The position numbers were made by a program, and so were the translations under genes. The notes beneath the pieces were generated by a model. That model ran no database searches and had not been told where the DNA came from. It saw nothing but the letters and a program-made list of their open reading frames with translations. This document shows positions 5,942 to 11,942 of a stretch of 18,494 nt of DNA, piece by piece. Within the stretch, counting starts at the first letter, position 1. Each line of letters starts with the position of its first letter. Origin of the DNA: an uncultured Elusimicrobium sp. (GTDB taxonomy: Bacteria > Elusimicrobiota > Elusimicrobia > Elusimicrobiales > Elusimicrobiaceae); NCBI GenBank assembly GCA_946061795.1, contig CAMGSK010000008.1, positions 1-18,494 of the forward strand, written 5' to 3'.

Positions 5942-6888
5942 AGAGGCTCCTGTCCCAACGTCATGGTAAAGTTCCATTCATATTTTGCTTTGGGCGCGCA
6001 GACCGCCGCGCGGCGGATTTTGTGCGCCACATACAAATCGTCCCATTCGCCGGTGCACGGTTCCAGGGCCAAATTGTAGTCTCCGCGGTAGCCGCCCTGG
6101 GTTTTCCAAACGGCCAGATACGGGATTTTGTCCGCGTCGTAGCGGTAGGTCAGCGTGTCGCCGTTGTCTGAGTGTTTGATTGCGCACCAGCCTTGTTTGT
6201 TGGGCCGGGTGAAATAAAATTTTTCGCAGGACGCGGACGAAGCCGGCTCCGTGGCGGCCAGGTTGATTTGCCGTCCGTCAACGGCGGTTGTCAGCGGATA
6301 GCGGTGGCGCGTGCCCCACGGGCCGAGCGTCCGGGTGGAATGCTCCACCGTCATGATTTCGGTTAAATCCTCCGGTATGAGCAGAACCGTATCCGGAGAG
6401 CAGTTCAGCAGGCAGTGCGGCGTCCAAATAAATTCAAAAGGCGCGTCAGAAAGGTTCTCCAGTGTGTAGCGCAGGCGGACTTCCTCTCCGGCCAGCGTCA
6501 AATCCCGGGTGAATTTATAAGGCAGTACGGGGCTTGTGGCCCAAGCGGTCAGGCCGTTTCCGTCCGGGTGAAGCGTATGCTCCCATTTCAACGCCCATAC
6601 TTCCCCGTGGTCGGGGATCGCCGCACCCTTGAAGGGGCCGTCCGGGTACGGGCAGGCGTCTATGGAAGGCAGCACTTCGTCAAATCCGCTGGAATCATAA
6701 GCGGAAAAAGCCGCCGCGTAAGGAGGCGGCGTCAAGGCGTCGGCCGAACTCTGAAACAAAAATTCCCGGCCGGTGTCTTTTTTAACCAAACTGGCCATTT
6801 TGCAGGCGTAATCCGGCAGAATAAGCAGGGACGCTTTATCGTTTTCAAACAGAAAAGCGTCCAATCCTTTGTATTGCGTCCGTTGCAT
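5938..6888 (-). CDS. galM: Aldose 1-epimerase family protein (galactose mutarotase)
   Basis: The 316-residue protein of the aldose-epimerase beta-sandwich family should convert beta- to alpha-galactose for GalK. Candidate catalytic residues line up with E. coli GalM: H94 (PDHGEVW), H158 (WTPHCLLN) and E276 (LEPCTG). It is a divergent member: the usual HTYFNL around the general acid is HCLLNC here. A related role on another aldose or sugar conjugate is therefore possible, but its place in the gal operon favours mutarotase. It starts 14 bp after the cdd stop with AGAGG four bases before the ATG, and overlaps galK by four bases. Confidence 0.85.
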   Translation of the reverse strand: MQRTQYKGLDAFLFENDKASLLILPDYACKMASLVKKDTGREFLFQSSADALTPPPYAAAFSAYDSSGFDEVLPSIDACPYPDGPFKGAAIPDHGEVWALKWEHTLHPDGNGLTAWATSPVLPYKFTRDLTLAGEEVRLRYTLENLSDAPFEFIWTPHCLLNCSPDTVLLIPEDLTEIMTVEHSTRTLGPWGTRHRYPLTTAVDGRQINLAATEPASSASCEKFYFTRPNKQGWCAIKHSDNGDTLTYRYDADKIPYLAVWKTQGGYRGDYNLALEPCTGEWDDLYVAHKIRRAAVCAPKAKYEWNFTMTLGQEPL

Positions 6889-6902
6889 GGGACCTCTGGA
6901 AG

Positions 6903-7331
6903 TTATAATTTGTTAAACGGGTACGGCATGAAATCTTTGAGCTGCTTGGCATATATGCTGCGTTGGCCGTCGGCTTTTACGGATACCACCAACAACGGCG
7001 CGTCCTGCTCCATAAATTCCGTCATCACCTGGCGGCAAGCCCCGCAGGGGGAACCCAATCCGTCCCCCGGCACCGGGTCCGTGCAGACGGCCAATGCCGC
7101 CAGCTTGCGGTAGCCGTCGCCCACGGCTTTAAAAATGGCGTTTCGCTCAGCGCAGACGGTCAGGCCGTAGGAAGCGTTTTCTATATTGGTGCCGGTGTAG
7201 ATTTTTCCGTCGTCGGTCAGCACGGCCGCGCCCACTTTGAAATGTGAGTACGGCGAGTAAGAGTGGCGTTTGGCTTCGGCGGCGGCTTCGGCCAATGCGT
7301 TCAGCGTCTCTTGGCTAAGAAGTGTGCTCAT
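6903..7331 (-). CDS. cdd: Cytidine deaminase
   Basis: The 142-residue enzyme hydrolyses cytidine or deoxycytidine to (deoxy)uridine in pyrimidine salvage. The zinc site is complete: C60-A-E62 (TVCAERNA), where E62 is the proton shuttle, and PC96GAC99. Size and motifs are those of the homotetrameric class. It is the first gene of the cdd-galM-galK-galE-galT unit and appears to be driven by the promoter at 7338-7365. There is no Shine-Dalgarno: the -10 box ends six bases before the ATG, so a leaderless transcript is likely. The link to galactose genes may only reflect a shared promoter. A nucleoside symporter is encoded elsewhere in the window. Confidence 0.96.
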   Translation of the reverse strand: MSTLLSQETLNALAEAAAEAKRHSYSPYSHFKVGAAVLTDDGKIYTGTNIENASYGLTVCAERNAIFKAVGDGYRKLAALAVCTDPVPGDGLGSPCGACRQVMTEFMEQDAPLLVVSVKADGQRSIYAKQLKDFMPYPFNKL

Positions 7332-7337
7332 ACTTTT

Positions 7338-7365
7338 ATTTTAACTTTCCAGACGGAAAAGTCAA
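7338..7365 (-). promoter_or_regulatory. Promoter of cdd-gal operon, probably leaderless
   Basis: On the minus strand TTGACT (7360-7365) and TAAAAT (7338-7343) are separated by 16 bp; each matches consensus at five of six positions. Only six bases lie between the -10 box and ATG 7331. Transcription would therefore begin at or within a base or two of the start codon. Confidence 0.7.
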
Positions 7366-7395
7366 GCCCGTTCCCGCGCGTAAAACGGATTATTT

Positions 7396-7404
7396 TGCTA
7401 CAAT
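7396..7404 (+). promoter_or_regulatory. Extended -10 promoter of the SGNH esterase gene
   Basis: TGCTACAAT (7396-7404) is an extended -10 element (TGn plus TACAAT). It is followed by five bases and then ATG 7410. There is no good -35 and no Shine-Dalgarno, so this also looks leaderless. Confidence 0.5.
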
Positions 7405-7409
7405 GAAGC

Positions 7410-8012
7410 ATGAAAAAATTCATTTTGCTTTTGTTGGCGGCTTTGGTCGCGTTTTATATGTTCGGACGGGAAAAGACGCAAATAAAAAATTTGGGCAACC
7501 CGGGAGAGAGTATCGTGGCGTTCGGAGACAGCCTGACATACGGGCACGGTGCGGCGCAGGAACAAAGCTATCCGGCTTTATTGGCGCGCAAAACCGCCCG
7601 TCCGGTGGTCAATTTGGGTTTAAACGGCGACACGGCCGACGCCGCGCCCCGGCGTTTGCCGGACGTGTTGGCGCAGAATCCGTACATGGTGCTTATTGAG
7701 TTTGGGGGAAATGACTTTATGCGCGGGGTTGCTTTGGAGCAAAGCGTGTCCGCCGTAGAGCAAATGGTGGACGCGGTGCAGGCCGCCGGCGCTGTGGCGG
7801 TCGTGGTGGATACGGGCGGCTACTACGGTATGAAAAAATATACCAAAGCGTATAAAAAACTGGCGCGGGAAAAGGGAGCCGTGTTCGTACCGGGAATATT
7901 GGACGGCGTATTTGGCCAGCGGGGTCTGATGTCTGACCAAATTCATCCCAACGCGCGGGGCTATGAGCTGGTCGCGGATAAAGTATATCAAGAGATAGAA
8001 GCGTATTTATAG
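7410..8012 (+). CDS. SGNH/GDSL-family esterase (TesA-like), membrane-anchored or exported
   Basis: The 200-residue protein has an N-terminal hydrophobic helix (about 4-18) with a Lys pair before it: an uncleaved anchor or signal peptide, without an obvious lipobox. The SGNH blocks are all present: FGDSLTYG (nucleophile S41), NLGLNGDT (oxyanion region), GGND (N101) and DQIHPN (D176, H179). The order and spacing resemble TesA-type lysophospholipase/arylesterases. It likely hydrolyses acyl esters in the periplasm or at the membrane; the substrate cannot be told. It is monocistronic, divergent from cdd and followed by a terminator. The first Met is the only sensible start, although it lacks a ribosome binding site. 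Confidence 0.88.
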   Translation: MKKFILLLLAALVAFYMFGREKTQIKNLGNPGESIVAFGDSLTYGHGAAQEQSYPALLARKTARPVVNLGLNGDTADAAPRRLPDVLAQNPYMVLIEFGGNDFMRGVALEQSVSAVEQMVDAVQAAGAVAVVVDTGGYYGMKKYTKAYKKLAREKGAVFVPGILDGVFGQRGLMSDQIHPNARGYELVADKVYQEIEAYL

Positions 8013-8035
8013 GCGGCGGAAATTTGAGAAAGCGG

Positions 8036-8067
8036 GTCGGCCCTAACGAGGGCTGACTCGTTTTTTT
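8036..8067 (+). terminator. Terminator of the SGNH esterase gene
   Basis: GTCGGCCCT (8036-8044) pairs with AGGGCTGAC (8049-8057) with one G-U pair and an AACG loop. It is followed by TCG and seven T residues (8061-8067). Confidence 0.85.
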
Positions 8068-8071
8068 CGTA

Positions 8072-8099
8072 AAAAAGGCCTCCAAACGGAGGCCTTTTT
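8072..8099. terminator. Terminator after the SEC-C gene
   Basis: AAAAAGGCCTCC (8072-8083) pairs perfectly with GGAGGCCTTTTT (8088-8099) around an AAAC loop. It works on both strands and is probably the terminator of the minus-strand peptidase/ATPase/SEC-C operon, whose last stop is at 8111. Confidence 0.88.
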
Positions 8100-8110
8100 A
8101 AATATACGGA

Positions 8111-8509
8111 TTATTTGTCTTTGCCGCAGCACTTTTTATATTTTTTGCCGCTTCCGCACGGGCACGGGTCGTTGCGCCCGATGCGCGGACCTTCATGCAC
8201 AACGGTTTCCACTTTTTGTACACCGCCTGCTTGTTCGGCTTTGAGTTCGGCTTCATGGGCTTTCATCCATTTTTTCATTTGGCGGATACTCTTGAAGTCC
8301 ACTCCGTCTTTTTCCATGCGTTTGGCGATGTCAATAAAACGCTGCTTGATTTGCGGGTCTTTGAGTTTGTTTTTGATCATGCCCGGCAAGGCGTCTATTT
8401 CCCGCTCAATACGTTCTTCAATGCTTTCTTTTTTGGCGGGTGCGCCCGCTTTCGGCGCGGCGGCTTCATCGGCGGCCCCGTCGGTTTTTTTCTTAAACGG
8501 ATTCCACAT
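8111..8509 (-). CDS. SEC-C motif protein, 132 residues
   Basis: A small charged protein. Residues 1-30 are Ala/Lys-rich and low complexity, and 30-95 are predicted helical and highly charged. The C-terminus is a classic SEC-C zinc motif, [19 protein letters not shown], with ligands C116, C118, C127 and C128 (CxC-x8-CC). In SecA this motif binds SecB and ribosomes; in many small proteins its role is unknown. It is the last gene of the operon, 25 bp after the second ATPase. TAAGGAG (8522-8528) lies 12 bases before the ATG, a rather long spacing. The helical part matches no family I recognise. Confidence 0.85.
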   Translation of the reverse strand: MWNPFKKKTDGAADEAAAPKAGAPAKKESIEERIEREIDALPGMIKNKLKDPQIKQRFIDIAKRMEKDGVDFKSIRQMKKWMKAHEAELKAEQAGGVQKVETVVHEGPRIGRNDPCPCGSGKKYKKCCGKDK

Positions 8510-8534
8510 ACGGTTTTAAAACTCCTTAAATGAA

Positions 8535-9101
8535 TTAGTGGAGCAGTTTCTCCACGAAATTTTTGATAATTTCGGCTTTTTCAAAATAATGTTTGTCGCG
8601 CGGAATGACCAGGCGGTTGGGGTGTTTTTCCCAGATTTGCAAGATTTTGTCGTCAATGGCAAAAGCTTGTTCCATGGTTTCCGTGCGCACGTTGGTGGCC
8701 TGGTAAAAGTCTTTCTCCGGCGGAGGGGAAAGGTGAATAACCGCGTCGTAGCGGGCCAACTCCGCTTCCAGACTGCTGCCCATGGCGGAGAAAAAATCTT
8801 CCGGGCCGTGCGGCCAGTAAACCGCGCCGTCAATGGTGCCCCGGTCGCAGACGATCAGGTTCGCTTCCGAAGTGGCCGCGGCCAGATTTTCCAGCTGGTG
8901 CACCGTGTAAAAAATAATGCGCTGGGCGTGCTCAATATGGACGGGGCTGTTGTCTTTGCGCGGGAATCCGCCGCTGTAAATCAACGTGGCGGCTTCCTGC
9001 ACCAAAGCGATTTGGTTGCCAAATGTTTCTTTTAAAATGGACAGCGCGGTGGTTTTTCCGCCGCTGGGACCGCCGGTCAGAACGATTTTCTTTTTGCTCA
9101 T
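8535..9101 (-). CDS. AAA_28-type P-loop ATPase/kinase (NadR/Ttd14-like), copy 2
   Basis: The 188-residue single-domain NTPase has Walker A GGPSGGKTT (10-18), conserved EAAT and SGGFPRKD segments, LIVCDRGTIDGAVYW (Walker B-like Asp and a DRG motif) and ARYDAVIHLSPP. These resemble the AAA_28 family, which includes the ribosylnicotinamide kinase domain of NadR and Ttd14-like proteins. The substrate is unknown: a small-molecule kinase and a regulatory NTPase are both possible. It is about 65% identical by eye to the gene just upstream and overlaps it by four bases (ATGA). AGGAG eight bases before the ATG supports the start. It is clearly a tandem duplicate kept intact. Confidence 0.85.
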   Translation of the reverse strand: MSKKKIVLTGGPSGGKTTALSILKETFGNQIALVQEAATLIYSGGFPRKDNSPVHIEHAQRIIFYTVHQLENLAAATSEANLIVCDRGTIDGAVYWPHGPEDFFSAMGSSLEAELARYDAVIHLSPPPEKDFYQATNVRTETMEQAFAIDDKILQIWEKHPNRLVIPRDKHYFEKAEIIKNFVEKLLH

Positions 9102-9679
9102 TTATTTTTCTCCTGGAGGGGAATCAGGGTCTCTATAAAATCTTTGATAATGCCCGCTTTTTGAAAAAAGTGGTCCATGGACGGAAGCACCATGCGGTTG
9201 GGATGGCGCTCCCAGATTTTCAAAATTTTACGGTCAATGCCGGAGGCTTCCTCCAGGCTTTCCGTACGTACGCGGGTGGACTGATAAAATTCCGCGCGCA
9301 GCGGGGGGGAGAGGTGAATGACTGCGTCGTAGCGCGCCAGCTGTTCGTCCAGCGTGGTGCCCATGGAAGAGAAAAAGTTGTCTATTCCTCCCGGCCAATA
9401 TACGGCGGCGTCCACGGTGCCCCGGTCGCAGATAATCAGGTCCGCCTCGGACGTTTGCATGGCCAGGCTTTCCAATTGTTGCGTGGCGTAAAAAATAATG
9501 CGTTGGGCGGCGCGTACATGTTCCGGGCTGCCGTCTTTGCGCGGGAATCCGCCGCTAAAAATCATGGTGGCGGCTTCGGGGACGATTTCCACCTTGGAGC
9601 CGAAAGTTTCTTTCAGCACCGAAAGCGCGGTGGTTTTTCCTCCGTTGGGACCGCCGGTCAGGGCGATGCGTTTTTTCAT
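9098..9679 (-). CDS. AAA_28-type P-loop ATPase/kinase (NadR/Ttd14-like), copy 1
   Basis: The 193-residue paralogue of the next gene has Walker A GGPNGGKTT (9-17), EAATMIFSGGFPRKD, LIICDRGTVDAAVYW, ARYDAVIHLSPP and a conserved region ending IWERHPNRMVLP. Every motif expected for nucleotide binding is present in both copies, so neither looks like a decayed duplicate. Differences cluster in the segment after the DRG motif and near the C-terminus, perhaps where substrate specificity lies. The start overlaps the peptidase stop by four bases (ATGA), with GGAGG seven bases before the ATG. The function is unassigned; a phosphotransfer role on a nucleoside-like substrate is only an analogy to NadR. 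Confidence 0.85.
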   Translation of the reverse strand: MKKRIALTGGPNGGKTTALSVLKETFGSKVEIVPEAATMIFSGGFPRKDGSPEHVRAAQRIIFYATQQLESLAMQTSEADLIICDRGTVDAAVYWPGGIDNFFSSMGTTLDEQLARYDAVIHLSPPLRAEFYQSTRVRTESLEEASGIDRKILKIWERHPNRMVLPSMDHFFQKAGIIKDFIETLIPLQEKNK

Positions 9680-10956
9680 TTAGGGTCCTCCGCCGTTGTG
9701 GCGGCCGGGGCCGCGCCTGCGGCGCGGGCCTCGTTTAGAGCTCTGAGGTACAGCGTTTTCATTTCCTCAAAGTCTTCGCGCTGTTCTTTGGGTATGGAAC
9801 GCAGCGCGGAGTTGCGGTTTTTCATCTTTAGAAAGTCTACAAATTTATTGCGTTCTTTGATACGAAAATCCAAATGCGGCCCGGTGGAAAGCCCCGTACT
9901 GCCTACGTAGGCGATGGTGTCGCCTTGTTTTACCTTGGCCCCTTTTTTGGTTTTGCCCGCAAAGCGGCTGAGGTGGCCGTACGAGGTGACGTAGTTATTG
10001 GCGTGGCGGATTTCCACGTAATTGCCAAATCCGCCTTTCTTGCCCACAAAAGTGACCACTCCGTCGGCCACGGCCTGTACGGGCGTTCCCGTCGGGGCGG
10101 CGTAGTCAATGCCCAGATGCGGACGGCGTATGCGCAAAATGGGGTGGAGCCGTTTGGGATTGAAACGGGACGTGATGCGCACGCCGCGGAAACTGATGGG
10201 GGATTTGAGAAACATTTTTTTGCTGATTTTCCCCGTTTCGTCAAAAAATTCATCGTTGTAATAAAAAGCGTAATTTTCCCCGGTCACTTGGCCTTTGTAC
10301 ATGGCGGCCAGCAGGTCTTGCCCCGTAATTTGGCCGTCGGAGGTGTAATGTTCTTCCCAGACGGCGGCAAATTCGTCTCCGTTGCGGGTTTCGGTGTTAA
10401 AGTCTATGTTCCAGGAGAAGGCGTCCGTCAAATCCACAATGAGAGGGACGGTCACGTCGTCGTGCTGCATGGAATTAAATAAAGAGCCGTTGATTTTGCC
10501 CGCCGTGCTTTTGACGCGCGTCTGTATTTCCCGGTCTGATACGCCGGCCACCAGTTGTCCGTCGGCGTCGGCCACGTAATAATGCGTAAGGCCCTTGTGC
10601 AAAAGGAGCATGGCGAACTGCCCGTCTGGCGTGACGGAAACGGAATAATGGTCCGTATTTTGCAGTTTGCGGGTGTCCGCGACGGAGTTAAGCTTGTCCA
10701 CAATGGCTGATACTTCCCGGTTGGAAAGCCCCGCTTCCTGCAAAGCCACGTAAATGGGTTTTTGACGAATGGTAAATTCCGAAACCGACAGCTCTTTTTG
10801 CTGTGCGTTGGCTCGTTCCTGTTCATTTTTCCGGCGCGTGATGGACAGCGCCAGCGCCGTGGCTAGCACGATGACGAGCAGCGTCAGCGCGTAGAAAGCC
10901 AAGTCATGGTATCTCCGGTAATGCCGGTTAAGCAGTGCGAGCAGTTTGCGTTTCAT
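9676..10956 (-). CDS. M23-family (LytM-type) peptidase, membrane-anchored
   Basis: The 426-residue protein has a basic start, one transmembrane helix (about 19-38), a roughly 210-residue MepM/YebA-like middle region (about 55-255) and an M23 domain (about 260-375). Zinc-site residues are H280-x3-D284 (HLGIDYAAPTGTP), and H328 is in YGHLS. The last motif reads GPHLDFRI, so the usual HxH is H361-L-D363: Asp stands at the third zinc-ligand position. The enzyme would cut peptidoglycan cross-links in the periplasm, or act as a non-catalytic activator if metal binding is lost. The C-terminus is an Ala-rich tail. It is the first gene of a four-gene unit. No Shine-Dalgarno is seen before ATG 10956, and the ptb terminator ends 13 bases upstream. 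Confidence 0.88.
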   Translation of the reverse strand: MKRKLLALLNRHYRRYHDLAFYALTLLVIVLATALALSITRRKNEQERANAQQKELSVSEFTIRQKPIYVALQEAGLSNREVSAIVDKLNSVADTRKLQNTDHYSVSVTPDGQFAMLLLHKGLTHYYVADADGQLVAGVSDREIQTRVKSTAGKINGSLFNSMQHDDVTVPLIVDLTDAFSWNIDFNTETRNGDEFAAVWEEHYTSDGQITGQDLLAAMYKGQVTGENYAFYYNDEFFDETGKISKKMFLKSPISFRGVRITSRFNPKRLHPILRIRRPHLGIDYAAPTGTPVQAVADGVVTFVGKKGGFGNYVEIRHANNYVTSYGHLSRFAGKTKKGAKVKQGDTIAYVGSTGLSTGPHLDFRIKERNKFVDFLKMKNRNSALRSIPKEQREDFEEMKTLYLRALNEARAAGAAPAATTAEDPK

Positions 10957-10969
10957 AAATCCGTAAAAC

Positions 10970-10998
10970 GGCGGCCGGAATGTTATTTTCCGGCCGCC
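10970..10998 (-). terminator. Terminator (or attenuator) between ptb and the M23 peptidase gene
   Basis: The minus-strand stem GGCGGCCGGAA (10988-10998) pairs perfectly with TTCCGGCCGCC (10970-10980) around a 7-nt loop and is followed by GTTTTA. The short T-run suggests partial read-through, which may feed the peptidase operon, since no clear promoter is seen between it and ATG 10956. Confidence 0.75.
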
Positions 10999-11010
10999 GC
11001 AAACATTTAT

Positions 11011-11928
11011 TTATTTCTGATCTTTAAGGAAAGAGCACAACGCGATGGCGTTGAGTTTCACTTTCGGGTCATCGGCGCGGGAAGGCAGAATGACGGGGAT
11101 TTTCGGCCCCACCAAAACGGCCGCCGCTTCCATATGGTCGCCGAAGAAAGCCAACGCCTTGTACAGCGGGTTGGCCGCGTCCAAATCCGGCAGCATCAAA
11201 ATGTCTGCGTCGCCGGCCACTTGTTTGCCGGTGATGCCTTTTTCGGCCGCTTTTTGCTCAGAAAGGGAAATGTACAGATCGTAAGGCCCTTCCACCACAC
11301 AGCCCGTGATTTTGCCTTCGGCGTTCATTTTGGCCAGTTCCGCAGCTTCCACCGTGCTGGGAATTTTTTCGTTCACTTTTTCCACCGGGCACACGCAGGC
11401 CACTTTGGGGCATTCCAGACCCAGCTTGTGCATGGTGTTCACGGCGTTTTGAACGATTTTGGCTTTTTGTTCCAGCGTCGGAGCGATGACAACGGCGGAA
11501 TCGGTGACGGCGAAGGGTTTTTTGTATTTGGGCGTGCTGAAAAGCACGAAGTGGGACAGCAGCGCGCCTTCCGGCACCAAGTGGGCGTCTTTGTTCAGAA
11601 TGGCTTTCATGTAATATTTGGTGTCCACCAGTCCTTTAATCAAAAAGTCGCCTTTTCCGGCCAAAATTTGATCCACGGCCAGTTTGCACATGGTCGGCAC
11701 GTCTTCGCAGTCAATGAACTCAAATTTGTCTTCGTTGAGTCCGGCCGCTTTTACCATTTCTTTCACCTGGGCCAAAGGTCCGATGAGGATACCGTGGGAA
11801 ATCAGACCGTTTTCATCGGCCATTTTGATGGCTTCCAGGGCTTCTTTGTTGTTGGCGCCCGGGACGATCACGCGGTTGGATTTGCCTTTAACCTGGTTAA
11901 TGAGGTCTTGGAAACTGTTGAATTTCAT
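11011..11928 (-). CDS. ptb: Phosphate butyryltransferase-type acyltransferase
   Basis: The 305-residue protein of the phosphate acetyl/butyryltransferase family converts acyl-CoA and phosphate to acyl-phosphate. The length, the N-terminal PGANNKEALEAIKMADENG segment, the central TDSAVVIAPTLEQKAKIVQNA and the C-terminal GDADILMLPDLDAANPLYKAL block are typical of Ptb rather than the longer Pta. Specificity could be butyryl-, isobutyryl-, isovaleryl- or even acetyl-CoA. It follows the kinase gene by 14 bp, with AAGGAG overlapping the kinase stop codon. The pair should yield ATP by substrate-level phosphorylation. A GC-rich hairpin ends the unit. Confidence 0.9.
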   Translation of the reverse strand: MKFNSFQDLINQVKGKSNRVIVPGANNKEALEAIKMADENGLISHGILIGPLAQVKEMVKAAGLNEDKFEFIDCEDVPTMCKLAVDQILAGKGDFLIKGLVDTKYYMKAILNKDAHLVPEGALLSHFVLFSTPKYKKPFAVTDSAVVIAPTLEQKAKIVQNAVNTMHKLGLECPKVACVCPVEKVNEKIPSTVEAAELAKMNAEGKITGCVVEGPYDLYISLSEQKAAEKGITGKQVAGDADILMLPDLDAANPLYKALAFFGDHMEAAAVLVGPKIPVILPSRADDPKVKLNAIALCSFLKDQK

Positions 11929-11942
11929 GATGATATAACTCC

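Noticed and set aside
5942..5977. Longer galK start inside galM
   Set aside because: ATG 5941 has AGGAG at good spacing and forms a normal ATGA overlap; the extension has no family match.
9023..9910. A 295-codon plus-strand open frame opposite the ATPase and peptidase genes
   Set aside because: It mirrors the duplicated ATPases (its own internal similarity comes from them) and shows no protein motif.
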